Positions 25,984 to 36,438 of a stretch of DNA of 64,000 nt are shown piece by piece; position 1 is the first letter of the stretch; each line of letters starts with the position of its first letter. Origin of the DNA: Dickeya chrysanthemi NCPPB 402 (lineage in GTDB: Bacteria; Pseudomonadota; Gammaproteobacteria; Enterobacterales; Enterobacteriaceae); NCBI RefSeq assembly GCF_000406105.1, contig NZ_CM001974.1, positions 2,559,442 to 2,623,441 on the forward strand, in the 5' to 3' direction. A program made the translations under genes and the position numbers. The notes below the pieces were generated by a model. It did no database searches and had not been told where the DNA came from. It saw only the letters and a list, made by a program, of their open reading frames with translations.

Positions 25984-28900
25984 GCTTTCTCCTGCAGATG
26001 AGGTTGCACATGGGAAGACAGGTCGTCATGGCTGTCCTCATCCAGCCAGTCGATACGGTTCATCTTACGGACCACCACGAACTCATCGCGGTTGGAGCCG
26101 ACGGTGCCGTAGTAGTTAAAGCCGTACGCCAGTTGGGCATAACCGCCGATCATATGGGTCGGTTTCGGGCAAACGCGCGTCACGGAGTTATGGATGCCGC
26201 CGCGCTGACCGGTGATTTCCGAGCCCGGCAGGTTCACCAGTCGTTCCTGCGCGTGGTACATCATGGTCATCCCGGCCGGAATACGCTGGCTCACCACGGC
26301 TCGCGCCGTCAGCGCACCGTTGGCGTTAAACACTTCCACCCAGTCGTTGTCGGCGATGTTCAGTTCACGGGCGTCGTCTTCGCTCAGCCAGACAATCGGA
26401 CCGCCGCGTCCCAGCGTCAGCATCAGCAAGTTTTCGCTGTAGGTGGAGTGAATCCCCCACTTCTGATGCGGCGTCAGGAAGTTGAGCGCTTTTTCCGGGT
26501 TGCCGTTGGGCTTTTTGTTCAGCAACGGCTGAGCGGCGCGGGTATCCACCGGCGGGCGGTACACCAACAGGCTTTCGCCGAAGGCGCGCATCCACTCATG
26601 ATCCTGATACAGTTGCTGACGGCCGGAAATAGTGCGCCACGGAATCAGCTCATGCACGTTGGTGTAACAGGCGTTGTAAGAGACATGCTCGTCTTCAAGA
26701 CCAGACCAGGTCGGGCTGGAAATGATCTTGCGCGGCTGCGCCTGAATATCCCGGAAGCGGATTTTCTCATCCTCTTTCGGGTGCGCCAGATGGGTGTGAT
26801 CACGCCCGGTGACCTTGCTCAGCGCTTCCCAGGCTTTCACCGCCACCTGGCCGTTGGTTTCCGGCGCCAGCGACAGGATCACTTCGGCGGCATCGATGGC
26901 GCTGTCGATTCTCGGCCGACCGGCCGCCGCGCCCGCTTCCTGCACCCGGTTGAGGCGTTTAAGGAAGTCCACTTCGTTTTGGGTATTCCAGCTAATACCT
27001 TTACCGCCGTTGCCGAGTTTATCCAGCAATGGGCCGAGTGAGGTAAAGCGGGCATACAGGTTCGGGTAGTCGCGTTCCACCGTCATGATATGCGGCGCGG
27101 TTTTACCCGGAATCAGGTCACATTCGCCTTTTTTCCAGTCTTTCACGCCCAGCGGCTGCGCCAGTTCGGCGGCCGAGTCGTGCTGAATCGGCAGCGTGAC
27201 CACATCGGTTTCCACCCCGAGGTGACCCTGGCAGACGCGGGAGAAAGTTTTCGCCAGCCCTTTATAAATTTCCCAGTCGGTTTTCGACTCCCAGGCCGGG
27301 TCAACCGCCGCCGACAACGGATGAATGAACGGATGCATGTCCGACGTGTTCATGTCGTCCTTTTCATACCAGGTGGCGGTCGGCAACACGATGTCGGAAT
27401 AGAGGCAGGTACTGGACATACGGAAATCCAGCGTCACCACCAGATCGAGCTTGCCTTCGCCGCCTTGTGCGCGCCATTCCACTTCTTCCGGCGTCACGCC
27501 GCCTTGTTGGCCCAAATCCTGCCCCTGAATACCGTGCTCGGTGCCCAGCAGGTACTTGAGCATGTACTCATGGCCTTTACCGGAAGAACCCAGCAGGTTG
27601 GAACGCCAGATAAACAGGTTACGCGGGAAGTTTTGCGGGCTGTCCGGCTGCTCGGCGGCAAAACGCAGACGACCGGCTTTCAGTTCCGCCACGGTGAAAT
27701 CCTGCGGCGACATACCGGCGGCGGCGGCCTGCCCGGCGATACGCAGCGGGTTAGCCCCCAGTTGCGGCGCGGAAGGCAGCCAGCCCATGCGCTCGGCGCG
27801 CACGTTAAAGTCAATCAGGCTGCCGCTAAAGCGCGAGCTGTCCGCCAGCGGTGACAAGAACTCCTGCGGCGCGACGGTTTCATAACGCCATTGGCTGGAG
27901 TGGTTATAGAAAAACGAAGTGCTGTTCATGTGACGCGGCGGACGCTGCCAGTCCAGCCCGAACGCCAGCGGCAACCAGCCGGTTTGCGGGCGCAGTTTCT
28001 CCTGGCCAACGTAGTGCGCCCAACCGCCACCGCTCTGCCCGACACACCCGCAGAAGATCAACATATTGATAATGCCACGGTAGTTCATGTCGAGGTGATA
28101 CCAGTGGTTCATACCGGCACCGACGATAATCATCGACCGTCCGTGGGTTTTGTCGGCGTTGTCGGCAAATTCGCGCGCAATACGGATGATATTCTGCCGC
28201 GATACGCCGGTAATCTGCTCGGCCCACGCCGGGGTATAAGCTTTGACCTGATCGTAATCGCTGGCGCACTGTTCGTCGTTGAGGCCGCGATCCACACCGT
28301 AGTTAGCCAGCGTCAGGTCGAAGACGCTGGTCACCAGCCCTTGCTGACCATCGGCCAGCGTCAGGCGTTTCACCGGCAACTGATGCAGCAGCACCTCATC
28401 CAGCGCCACGCTGGCGAAGTGTTCACTGGCGGCGCCGCCAAAATACGGGAAGCCGACGGAAACCACCTCATCATGGTGGCCCAGCAAGCTCAGTTGCAGG
28501 TTGACGTCACGCTGAGAACCGCCTTCGCGCTGTTCCAGGTTCCACTTGCCTTGCTCACCCCAGCGGTAACCAATGGAACCCTGCGGAGCGACCAGTTCGC
28601 CGCTGGTTTCATCAATGGCGATGGTTTTCCATTCCGGGTTGTTTTGCTGCCCCAGGTTGCCGACCAGATCGGCGGCGCGCAACAAACGCCCGGCGGCGTA
28701 GCTGCCGTCGGCACGCGGCTCCAGCAACACCAGCATCGGCATGTCGGTATAGCGGCGCACATAGTCGGTGAAATATTGACGCGGTTGTTTGAGATGGAAT
28801 TCGTTGAGGATCACATGGCCCATCGCCAACGCCAGCGCGCTGTCGGTGCCTTGTTTCGGGTTCAGCCACTGATCGCACAGTTTGGCGATTTCGGCATAAT

Positions 28901-29750
28901 CCGGGGTAATCGCTACGGTTTTGGTGCCTTTGTAGCGCACTTCGGCAAAGAAATGCGCATCAGGGGTACGGGTCTGCGGTACGTTGGAACCCCAGGCGAT
29001 AATGTACGATGAGTTATACCAGTCGGCCGATTCCGGCACGTCGGTTTGTTCGCCCCAGGTCTGCGGTGAGGCCGGTGGCAGGTCGCAATACCAGTCGTAA
29101 AAGCTCAGGCACACCCCGCCCAGCAGCGACAGGTAACGGGCACCGGCCGCATAAGACACCATCGACATAGCCGGGATCGGCGAAAAGCCAATCACCCGGT
29201 CTGGGCCAAAGGTTTTGGCGGTATACACGTTAGCGGCGGCGATCAGCTCATTCACTTCCTGCCAGTCGGCACGGACAAAACCACCGCGACCACGTACTTG
29301 CTTGTATTCTTTCGTTTTATTGGCATCACCGACAATCGACGCCCAGGCATCTACCGGGTCGGCATGGTGACGGCGCGCCTCACGCCACAATTTCATCAGG
29401 CGCTTACGCATCATCGGGTATTTCAGGCGGTTGGCGCTATAGAGATACCAGGAATAGCTGGCACCGCGTGGGCAACCGCGCGGTTCATGATTCGGCAGAT
29501 CCGGCCGGGTGCGTGGGTAATCGGTTTGCTGCGTCTCCCAGGTGACCAGCCCGTTTTTGACGTAAATCTTCCAGCTGCACGAACCGGTACAGTTGACGCC
29601 ATGCGTCGAACGCACCACTTTGTCATGTTGCCAGCGGCTGCGGTAGCCGTCCTCCCAGTCACGATTAGTATTCAGCGTCTGGCCGTGATCACCGGAAAAC
29701 GGCTCGGCCACCTGTTTGAAATAACGTAACCGGTCAAGAAATTTGCTCAT
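25980..29750 (-). CDS. narG: Respiratory nitrate reductase alpha subunit
   Basis: 1256-residue catalytic subunit that reduces nitrate to nitrite at a bis-MGD molybdenum centre. The N-terminal His-Cys-Cys-Cys [4Fe-4S] site is visible (HGVNCTGSCSW near 50-60, then GCPRGASYSW near 92), and the molybdenum-ligating Asp lies in SFYDWYCDLPPASPQTWGEQTD. The length equals the E. coli enzyme. No Tat signal is needed, as the subunit faces the cytoplasm. First gene of narGHJI; FNR, NarL and IHF-type sites lie upstream. Confidence 0.97.
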   Translation of the reverse strand: MSKFLDRLRYFKQVAEPFSGDHGQTLNTNRDWEDGYRSRWQHDKVVRSTHGVNCTGSCSWKIYVKNGLVTWETQQTDYPRTRPDLPNHEPRGCPRGASYSWYLYSANRLKYPMMRKRLMKLWREARRHHADPVDAWASIVGDANKTKEYKQVRGRGGFVRADWQEVNELIAAANVYTAKTFGPDRVIGFSPIPAMSMVSYAAGARYLSLLGGVCLSFYDWYCDLPPASPQTWGEQTDVPESADWYNSSYIIAWGSNVPQTRTPDAHFFAEVRYKGTKTVAITPDYAEIAKLCDQWLNPKQGTDSALALAMGHVILNEFHLKQPRQYFTDYVRRYTDMPMLVLLEPRADGSYAAGRLLRAADLVGNLGQQNNPEWKTIAIDETSGELVAPQGSIGYRWGEQGKWNLEQREGGSQRDVNLQLSLLGHHDEVVSVGFPYFGGAASEHFASVALDEVLLHQLPVKRLTLADGQQGLVTSVFDLTLANYGVDRGLNDEQCASDYDQVKAYTPAWAEQITGVSRQNIIRIAREFADNADKTHGRSMIIVGAGMNHWYHLDMNYRGIINMLIFCGCVGQSGGGWAHYVGQEKLRPQTGWLPLAFGLDWQRPPRHMNSTSFFYNHSSQWRYETVAPQEFLSPLADSSRFSGSLIDFNVRAERMGWLPSAPQLGANPLRIAGQAAAAGMSPQDFTVAELKAGRLRFAAEQPDSPQNFPRNLFIWRSNLLGSSGKGHEYMLKYLLGTEHGIQGQDLGQQGGVTPEEVEWRAQGGEGKLDLVVTLDFRMSSTCLYSDIVLPTATWYEKDDMNTSDMHPFIHPLSAAVDPAWESKTDWEIYKGLAKTFSRVCQGHLGVETDVVTLPIQHDSAAELAQPLGVKDWKKGECDLIPGKTAPHIMTVERDYPNLYARFTSLGPLLDKLGNGGKGISWNTQNEVDFLKRLNRVQEAGAAAGRPRIDSAIDAAEVILSLAPETNGQVAVKAWEALSKVTGRDHTHLAHPKEDEKIRFRDIQAQPRKIISSPTWSGLEDEHVSYNACYTNVHELIPWRTISGRQQLYQDHEWMRAFGESLLVYRPPVDTRAAQPLLNKKPNGNPEKALNFLTPHQKWGIHSTYSENLLMLTLGRGGPIVWLSEDDARELNIADNDWVEVFNANGALTARAVVSQRIPAGMTMMYHAQERLVNLPGSEITGQRGGIHNSVTRVCPKPTHMIGGYAQLAYGFNYYGTVGSNRDEFVVVRKMNRIDWLDEDSHDDLSSHVQPHLQEKA

Positions 29751-29853
29751 CCGGACTCTCCTGCTACGGAACCTGACGGTTCCTGTCGTTATAGACGTAC
29801 ACGTGGGTATTGCTCACTACGACGTAGGGTAGCCAGCCGAATAAGTACTGGAA

Positions 29854-29867
29854 TTGACAGCGATCAA
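29854..29867 (-). promoter_or_regulatory. FNR box of narGHJI
   Basis: TTGAC-AGCG-ATCAA differs from TTGAT-N4-ATCAA at one position. If centred at -41.5, transcription starts near 29819, about 69 nt before narG. The minus-strand hexamer TACCCT near 29826-29831 could be the -10. Confidence 0.7.
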
Positions 29868-29904
29868 GCCCTCAGGAGCCGGTTTGTGGTGGGGAGTGCA
29901 AAAA

Positions 29905-29949
29905 TACCACCAAAGAGGTATCGGAAAAGAATTACTTAATTAACTGATA
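29905..29949 (-). promoter_or_regulatory. NarL 7-2-7 site and IHF-like site upstream of narG
   Basis: TACCACC-AA-AGAGGTA (29905-29920) is an inverted pair of NarL/NarP heptamers with 2-nt spacing, centred about -93. The right half fits the consensus exactly; the left half is degenerate. TATCAGTTAATTA on the minus strand (29937-29949) fits the IHF consensus with one mismatch, near -124. A further single heptamer-like GGAGGTA lies at 30013-30019, near -197. Confidence 0.5.
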
Positions 29950-30319
29950 AAAAAGGAAATATTGAGGCATGAAATGATAAGGTCAGGTGACATTTACTCA
30001 TGAAGACTCTTTGGAGGTAGTAGACCCGTTCAGGTAGCTCAAACCGTTTCTTTCCCGACATTACGCCTGCTTTTCAGGCAACACGTGAAGGAATGCACCT
30101 TCTCGACATACATTGCACTCCCCTGCAAACCACAACGCTAACGGGTCGATAGCGGGCAAGTCGGGATACACCAATCTGCAGTTTTTGAAAACATATCAAA
30201 CAGAAAAACGTCTGTTTATCGATGTTGGGGAAGAAAGCAAATAACGTGGTCATCAGGTGGGATAATCAACAGCTTGTTCATACCGCCAGCGTAAAAAATT
30301 TCGCACTGACGGTATGAAG

Positions 30320-30358
30320 GCGTATTGCATCGGGGGTAACTACCACCTTGCAATACGC
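30320..30358 (-). terminator. Hairpin downstream of narK
   Basis: GCGTATTGCA and TGCAATACGC form a perfect 10-bp stem, 16 nt past the narK stop, with an inner GGTAACTACC part-stem. Confidence 0.6.
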
Positions 30359-30374
30359 ATCAGATCAATCATTA

Positions 30375-31766
30375 TCAGGTGCGGGCTTTACGTCCATAAC
30401 ACAGCCAGGTGATCAACACACAGGCGACGTAAAACACCACAAAGATTTTCATCGCGCCGGCGGGTGAACCGGTCAGCGCCAACGAAGTACCAAACGCTTT
30501 CGGGATGAAAAAGCCGCCGATAGCGCCGATAGCGGAGATAAACCCTAACGCCGCTGCGGTATCCGTCACCGCGCTGCGCTGCGCTTCTTCTGCGCCACCG
30601 CCTGCGGCAGTCACCCTTTCCATCGTCAGCCCCCGGAAGATCACCGCGATCATCTGGAAGGTTGAACCGCTCCCCAGCCCGGCCGTCAAAAACAGCAGCA
30701 TAAAGATGCCGAAGAACAGCAGGAAAGACCCCGGCTGATTTTCTCCCGGCAGCGCTGTGAACAGCAGCAGCGACAGGATCGCCATCAACACAAAATTGAC
30801 CAGCGTCACCCGCACGCCGCCGAACCGGTCCGACAACATGCCGCCCACCGGACGCGCCAGCGCGCCAAGCAGCGGGCCGAAAAAGGCGTAATGCAGGATC
30901 ACCACATCCGGAAACTGGGTTTTCGACAACATGGCAAAACCGGCGGAGAAACCGATAAAAGAGCCGAACGCCGACAGATACAGGATGCTGAGAATCCACA
31001 AATGCGCCCGTTTCAGCACCGGCAACTGCTGGCGCAGCGACGCTTTAGCGGTGGAAAGATCGTTCATACCGAACCAGGCCGCCGCCGAGGCGATAAGCAA
31101 CATCGGCACCCACACCCAGGGCGCATTCTGCAGCCAGACCTGACTGCCATCCGGCTGAACCACGCCCTTGCCGGTGAAACTCAGCACCGGCAGGAAAATC
31201 ACCACCGGCACCAGCAACTGCATCACGCTGACGCCCAGGTTCCCAAATCCGCCGTTTAACCCCAGCGCCCCGCCCTGCTGCGCTTTCGGGAAAAAGAAGC
31301 TGATATTCGCCATGCTGGAAGCAAAGTTCGCGCCGGCAAATCCGCACAACAGCGAAATAAGGATGAATACGTTATACGATGTTTGCGTGTCCTGTACCGC
31401 AAACCCCAACCATACGCACGGGATAATAAGAATCAGCGTACTGAAGGTAGTCCAGCGGCGTCCGCCGGCCAGCGGGATAATAAACGAATACGGCACCCGC
31501 AACAGCGCGCCGGATACCGATGGCAATGCGGTCAGCATAAACAATTCATCGGTGGTGAAGTGAAAACCGACCTTGTTCAAATTGACGGCCACGGTGCTGA
31601 ACAACATCCAGACACAGAAAGCCAGCAACAGACAAGGAATGGAAATCCACAGGTTGCGCTGAGCAATGCCGCGCCCCTGTTTTTGCCAGAACTGAACATC
31701 TTCCGGGCGCCATTCCCGGATAACAGTCTGCCGTGAAGCGCCTGGCGTAATGGTTGACTGCGTCAT
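30375..31766 (-). CDS. narK: Nitrate/nitrite antiporter NarK
   Basis: 463-residue major-facilitator protein with twelve predicted helices. The two nitrate-signature regions are recognisable (GFAGANFASSMANISFFFPKAQQGGALGLNGGFGNLG and the later ERVTAAGGGAEEA-containing loop before the second signature). It imports nitrate and exports nitrite for the adjacent NarGHI. Located between narGHJI and narXL, transcribed with narG orientation from its own FNR-controlled promoter. Confidence 0.95.
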   Translation of the reverse strand: MTQSTITPGASRQTVIREWRPEDVQFWQKQGRGIAQRNLWISIPCLLLAFCVWMLFSTVAVNLNKVGFHFTTDELFMLTALPSVSGALLRVPYSFIIPLAGGRRWTTFSTLILIIPCVWLGFAVQDTQTSYNVFILISLLCGFAGANFASSMANISFFFPKAQQGGALGLNGGFGNLGVSVMQLLVPVVIFLPVLSFTGKGVVQPDGSQVWLQNAPWVWVPMLLIASAAAWFGMNDLSTAKASLRQQLPVLKRAHLWILSILYLSAFGSFIGFSAGFAMLSKTQFPDVVILHYAFFGPLLGALARPVGGMLSDRFGGVRVTLVNFVLMAILSLLLFTALPGENQPGSFLLFFGIFMLLFLTAGLGSGSTFQMIAVIFRGLTMERVTAAGGGAEEAQRSAVTDTAAALGFISAIGAIGGFFIPKAFGTSLALTGSPAGAMKIFVVFYVACVLITWLCYGRKART

Positions 31767-32227
31767 AACAAGCCTCGGTCAGTAAAATACCCCTATCACT
31801 ACGCGTCACATTAGAAGGTATGTCCGAAGCAAATTTGATATACATCAACGGTTTGTCGGGTAAAAAAACCGGTATCTTTTTTGCCCGCCACCAAATAGGT
31901 AAGCCAAAATGACAAGTTAATAGTGTCGTTTCATACTGTTATGATGATTAACCCCGTCACGGTATTCGCGACTACCCACCAATGGAAATTGTGAGGTAAC
32001 TCTTTGGGGGTATAGGGTTACCCCTGAAAATAAGAAAAAATGATCTTGTGTTGCATGACTCTGTTTTTACTGCGGGCCGGTAGCGGATAAGCGGGAAGAG
32101 CTCGAACGACGGTGACTAACGTCGATCGATGACTCTCTCTGTCGACGCCATCAACGTCACATGCGCGCCTGCGATCTACTGTTTAGCACACCACTGCGTT
32201 TCCATTTTTGTCACAGGCGGTTTCCCC
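31767..32227. other. Divergent narK / narX regulatory region
   Basis: 461 nt without a gene. A perfect FNR box lies at 31835-31848 and several NarL heptamers occur: TACCCCT at 31788-31794, ATAGGTA at 31895-31901, and the inverted pair GGGGGTA/TACCCCT at 32006-32025. The narX promoter itself is not clear. Confidence 0.6.
31835..31848 (-). promoter_or_regulatory. FNR box of narK
   Basis: TTGATATACATCAA is a perfect FNR palindrome. At -41.5 it predicts transcription start near 31800, with TCTAAT near 31811-31816 on the minus strand as -10, leaving a leader of about 35 nt. Confidence 0.8.
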
Positions 32228-34042
32228 ATGTTCAAACGCTTTCGGCTTCCACTCTCGCTGGTCAACCAGGTGGCACTGTTGATGCTGCTGCAAGGCCTGC
32301 TGGGGATTGCCGGCATGGCGGTATCCAGTTGGATGTCGCAAAGCATTCAGGGCAACGCGCACGCCATTAATACGGCAGGTTCTCTGCGCATGCAAAGTTA
32401 CCGGTTATTGTCGATGGTGCCGCTTGACGCCAACAGTGATTATTATCTGCAGGAACTGGAACGCGCCGAAAATGACCACGACCTGCGTCAGGCGGTCATA
32501 CGCGAGGGGCTAAGCGAGCAACTCACCACGTTGCAACGCTACTGGGCAGATCAATTGAAACCGAGTCTGCGTCAGGCAGAACGCCCGGCGGATGCCGCCG
32601 CCGCCGTTGCAGATTTTGTCCACCACCTCGATGCGCTGGTGCTGGCTATCGATCAAAAAACCGAAGCGCACCTTCGGTTGGTCACACTGGTGCAACGCAC
32701 GTTCATCGGCATCATGTTGTCGTTGTTATTGCTGACCTTTTTCTATCTGCGCCGCCGCTTGCTGGCCCCCTGGCGCAAGCTGGTGTCGATGGCGCAGGCC
32801 ATCGGCCAGGGCGAATTTCATCAACGCGTAACCCCGCGCAGTCATGATGAAATGGGTACGCTGGCACAGGCGCTGAATAATATGTCGGATGAGCTGTCGG
32901 CGATGTACCGTGATCTGGAACAGCGGGTGGCGGAAAAAACCGCCGATTTGCAACAGAAAAACGATACGCTGGCGTTTCTATATCGTGCCAGTCGTCGGCT
33001 GCATACCAATGCGCCGCTATGCAGCCGGTTACTGCCGGTGCTGGATGAACTGAGCGCATTGATGCCGCTTTCCAGCATTCAATTGCAACTGTATGAAGAT
33101 AATCATCAGGCGCTCGTAACGCCTTCCAGCCAAACCGTCATACCCAATCCCGACACCTGCCCGGACAGCGACTGCCAGCGCTGCGCGCATTTTTCCTCGG
33201 CACACGCGGCATCCGAAGGCAAGCCGGTCAGTTGGAATTTGCATGACAAGCGGGGTCACTATGGCGTGGTGCTGGCGCGGTTGCCCGCTCATCAGCATCT
33301 GACGCCCGATCAGCACCAGTTGCTCAACACATTGCTGGAGCAGTTGACCAGTACGCTGGCGCTGGAGCGGCAATCCAGCCATCAACAACAACTGATGTTG
33401 ATGGAAGAACGAACGACCATCGCCCGCGAGTTACACGATTCCATCGCACAGTCGCTCTCTTGTCTGAAAATTCAGGTCAGTTGTCTGCAAATGCAGCACA
33501 CCGCGCTGACACCGGAAATACAACAGCAGTTAGACGCCATGCGCGATGAGATCAACACCGCCTATCGGCAATTGCGTGAATTGTTGACGACCTTCCGGCT
33601 TAAGCTATCGGAATCCGGCCTGCTGGCGGCATTGCGCGCCACGGTTGACGAATTCAGCCAACGCCTCGGCTACGCCATCGTGCTGGATTATCAGTTACCG
33701 CCACAGGCGGTATCCGCTCATCAGGGTATTCATTTGCTGCAAATCGTGCGTGAAGCCTTGAGCAATACCTATAAGCATGCACAGGCTACCGCCGTCAACA
33801 TCACCCTTTGTCAACAGCAAGGCTATATTGAGCTGCGCGTGTGCGATAACGGTATCGGCATCAGTGATAACCACCGCCGAACCAATCACTACGGCTTGAT
33901 TATCATGCGCGACCGCGCCCGCAGCCTCCACGGCGACTGTACTATCCAACGCCTGGCGTCCGGCGGCACAGAAGTCTGTGTCCGCTTTCAGGCAGACTCT
34001 CGCCAGCCACCCGTTTTATCAGGAGAAAACCATGAATCATGA
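32228..34042 (+). CDS. narX: Nitrate/nitrite sensor histidine kinase NarX
   Basis: 604-residue membrane sensor. It has a first helix at about 15-36, a periplasmic domain with the nitrate P-box ([13 protein letters not shown]), a second helix at about 157-178, HAMP, a cysteine-rich central module (CPDSDCQRC), the HisKA_3 histidine in [17 protein letters not shown] and an ATPase domain ([17 protein letters not shown]). Start at 32228 ([14 protein letters not shown]) is chosen over an upstream ATG because the family begins there. Phosphorylates NarL, whose gene overlaps the end. Confidence 0.94.
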   Translation: MFKRFRLPLSLVNQVALLMLLQGLLGIAGMAVSSWMSQSIQGNAHAINTAGSLRMQSYRLLSMVPLDANSDYYLQELERAENDHDLRQAVIREGLSEQLTTLQRYWADQLKPSLRQAERPADAAAAVADFVHHLDALVLAIDQKTEAHLRLVTLVQRTFIGIMLSLLLLTFFYLRRRLLAPWRKLVSMAQAIGQGEFHQRVTPRSHDEMGTLAQALNNMSDELSAMYRDLEQRVAEKTADLQQKNDTLAFLYRASRRLHTNAPLCSRLLPVLDELSALMPLSSIQLQLYEDNHQALVTPSSQTVIPNPDTCPDSDCQRCAHFSSAHAASEGKPVSWNLHDKRGHYGVVLARLPAHQHLTPDQHQLLNTLLEQLTSTLALERQSSHQQQLMLMEERTTIARELHDSIAQSLSCLKIQVSCLQMQHTALTPEIQQQLDAMRDEINTAYRQLRELLTTFRLKLSESGLLAALRATVDEFSQRLGYAIVLDYQLPPQAVSAHQGIHLLQIVREALSNTYKHAQATAVNITLCQQQGYIELRVCDNGIGISDNHRRTNHYGLIIMRDRARSLHGDCTIQRLASGGTEVCVRFQADSRQPPVLSGENHES

Positions 34043-34679
34043 CGCCGCCACCGTACTGCTCATTGATGACCACCCGATGCTACGCAATGGCGTCAAACAG
34101 TTGCTCAGCATGGCGCCTGACCTGTGTGTGGTCGGCGAAGCCAGCCAGGGCGAACAAGGCGTGATACTGGCGGAGCAATTGGACCCGGATTTGATTTTGC
34201 TGGATTTGAACATGCCGGGCATGAATGGGCTGGAAACACTGGCCCGCCTGCGTGAAACCTCATTATCCGGGCGAATCGTGGTGTTTACCGTATCAAACCA
34301 TGAGGAAGACGTGATCAGCGCGTTTAAAGGCGGTGCCGACGGCTACTTGCTGAAAGACATGGAACCGGAAGATTTGCTGGTCGCGCTCCATCAGGCTGCG
34401 GCAGGCAAAATGGTGCTTAGCGATACGCTGACGCCGGTTCTGGCGGCCAGCCTGCGGGAAACGCGCAGCAGCGATACCCGGGATATCCAGCAATTGACCC
34501 CGCGGGAGAAGGATATCCTGAAACTGATAGCCCAAGGGTTGCCGAATAAAGTTATCGCCCGCAAGTTGACGATTACCGAAAGTACGGTAAAAGTACACGT
34601 CAAACATCTATTGAAAAAAATGAAGTTGCGTTCCCGGGTGGAAGCCGCCGTCTGGGTAGTGCAAGAAAAGATTTTCTAA
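34032..34679 (+). CDS. narL: Nitrate/nitrite response regulator NarL
   Basis: 215-residue response regulator. The receiver domain has the acidic pair in LLIDDHPML and the phospho-acceptor Asp in [11 protein letters not shown] (residue about 59). The LuxR-type HTH is at about 150-212 ([25 protein letters not shown]). Start at 34032 follows AGGAGAAAACC and overlaps narX by 11 nt. It activates narG and narK and represses alternative pathways when nitrate is present. Confidence 0.95.
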   Translation: MNHDAATVLLIDDHPMLRNGVKQLLSMAPDLCVVGEASQGEQGVILAEQLDPDLILLDLNMPGMNGLETLARLRETSLSGRIVVFTVSNHEEDVISAFKGGADGYLLKDMEPEDLLVALHQAAAGKMVLSDTLTPVLAASLRETRSSDTRDIQQLTPREKDILKLIAQGLPNKVIARKLTITESTVKVHVKHLLKKMKLRSRVEAAVWVVQEKIF

Positions 34680-34939
34680 CGGGTGGCGGCGGCCGTCGCC
34701 GCCAGTCATCTTCCCCATCGGTGTTAATTTTTACTTTTAGATGTTAAAAAAACAGTAAAATACACAACACCTACATTTCTATACGTTTACTTTCACTCGT
34801 GCTGATGCCGTAACGCCTGTTCATGGTTTTTAGTACTTTATCGCCATTTTCCTAGATATTTCCCCATATTCCTTTCCTAGACTCACCTTGTTCGGCGTTT
34901 CATTGCGCTTTCGCCAGGCTTAACCGGAGGAAAAAGAGA

Positions 34940-36208
34940 ATGAAAGTCAGAGAACGATTTATTGGACTGGAATGGCTCCGCTTTTTACTTGGATGCTATG
35001 TCATGGTCTATCACACCGTACATGTCTATCCGCAACGTGAAAAGATCCCCTTTCTGAACGAACTGACCAGCATGGGGTTCTTCGCTACCAGTACGTTCTT
35101 TGTGTTGTCCGGCTTTCTTCTGACACATGTTTATCTGCGTGACGGCCAGTTACGGGAACCCGCCCGGCATTTCCTGGCCAAGCGGTTGTTTAACCTCTAC
35201 CCGATCCACATCATCGGACTGGTATCGTCTATCGTGGTGGTCTGCCTGATGCACTGGCTGGCGATTCCGCCAGAGGGCCAGATTGCCAGCGCCCGTTTCG
35301 TCATTTACGACAGTAACGACCCCAGCGTTGCGCCGGAAACGTTGCGTCACTATATGGATAACGCGCAACTGGCTGTTAACGGCTTACTGCAATTGCTGAT
35401 GTTACAGGCGTGGAATCCCTATTTTCTGACGTTCAACGCGCCGTTGTGGTCGGTCTCGACACTCTTTTTCTTCTACTTATTGTTCCCGCTGCTGGCGCCG
35501 CGACTGGCTGGCAGCCGTTATCCGCGCCTGTGGCTGGCGGTGCTCTGTCTGCTGTATCTGCTGCCGCCGATATGGGTTGTCTGGCATCAATTATACGGCA
35601 TGCCTTATACCGGTTTACTGCAACGCAATCCATTGCTGCGGTTACCGGAGTTTTTGGCCGGAATAGCAGGCTACACGATTTTCCGCCAATACCGGGACGG
35701 CGTGCGGCCAGCATTAACCCGGCTACAATGCAAAGCGCTGGCTGTGTTTATTAGCCTGAGTTTTATCGTCGCCACCTGGCTGTTTACACACGGCGGGCGC
35801 CACTGGTATTTCCTGCTGCATAACGGACTGTTGTTGCCCTCGCAAGTGGCATTGGTCTGCCTGTGCGCGCACGCTCGTGAACCGGACAGCGAAGCGTTGA
35901 AAGTCTGGGCAACAAGACTGGGTAGCGCCTCGTTGTCGATTTTTGCCCTGCATGTCCCGCTCTTTAACCTGTTCCGCACATCAGAACAGTTATTACGCGG
36001 CAACCCGCTGCAATGTTTCACCGACTGGTCGGCCTGTATTGACGCCGCCGGCAGGGTGGAGGTATCCATGACCGGTTACGGCGTCTTCCTGTTGACGACC
36101 ATTACCCTGTGCGTAGTCGTCCAGGAGCAGTTGATAAACCGTATCAGGCAATCGCTGACCGAACGCTTTCTGACCCGTCGTTTCGAACCTTCCCGCAGCG
36201 CGGCCTGA
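34940..36208 (+). CDS. Acyltransferase-3 family membrane protein
   Basis: 422-residue integral membrane acyltransferase (OatA/OpgC/NodX superfamily) with about ten hydrophobic helices. The conserved early histidine is in YVMVYHTVHVYP near residue 26, followed by FFVLSGFLLTHVYLRDG and an arginine. It probably moves an acyl group to a periplasmic or extracellular carbohydrate; the acceptor is unknown. Strong ribosome-binding site CCGGAGGAAAA. It is not linked to polysaccharide genes here, so the context does not help. Confidence 0.88.
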   Translation: MKVRERFIGLEWLRFLLGCYVMVYHTVHVYPQREKIPFLNELTSMGFFATSTFFVLSGFLLTHVYLRDGQLREPARHFLAKRLFNLYPIHIIGLVSSIVVVCLMHWLAIPPEGQIASARFVIYDSNDPSVAPETLRHYMDNAQLAVNGLLQLLMLQAWNPYFLTFNAPLWSVSTLFFFYLLFPLLAPRLAGSRYPRLWLAVLCLLYLLPPIWVVWHQLYGMPYTGLLQRNPLLRLPEFLAGIAGYTIFRQYRDGVRPALTRLQCKALAVFISLSFIVATWLFTHGGRHWYFLLHNGLLLPSQVALVCLCAHAREPDSEALKVWATRLGSASLSIFALHVPLFNLFRTSEQLLRGNPLQCFTDWSACIDAAGRVEVSMTGYGVFLLTTITLCVVVQEQLINRIRQSLTERFLTRRFEPSRSAA

Positions 36209-36213
36209 TGATA

Positions 36214-36256
36214 ACGGCTATAACGGTGATGTGATCGTCATCACCGTTATAGCCGT
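36214..36256. terminator. Perfect 18-bp hairpin after the acyltransferase gene
   Basis: ACGGCTATAACGGTGATG pairs completely with CATCACCGTTATAGCCGT around a 7-nt loop, starting 6 nt past the stop. No U-run follows. It may act as an RNA-end stabiliser or factor-assisted terminator. Confidence 0.55.
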
Positions 36257-36438
36257 AAGTCATTAATCACACGGTTTATAACAATTTCCATTCTAATTGT
36301 GGGATACTTATATCTAGAGGCGCTGCGCGATTCCTGTTAATGTTGCCTCGCCGGGAAATAATCCGGTATATCGATACATCGGCAAGCCGTCCGAATGGCG
36401 TCTTTCACTTTTAGTCACCCATTGTTTTATCTGACATC

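Larger units (their letters stand above)
29751..30374. other. narG promoter region / narK 3' flank
   Basis: 624 nt without a gene. The narG-proximal 270 nt contain the FNR, NarL and IHF-like sites listed separately. The distal part holds the narK terminator hairpin. Between about 30030 and 30300 I see nothing distinctive. Confidence 0.7.

Noticed and set aside
30264..30276. Perfect IHF consensus match AATCAACAGCTTG
   Set aside because: It lies about 450 nt upstream of the narG start, far from the position where IHF acts; probably chance.
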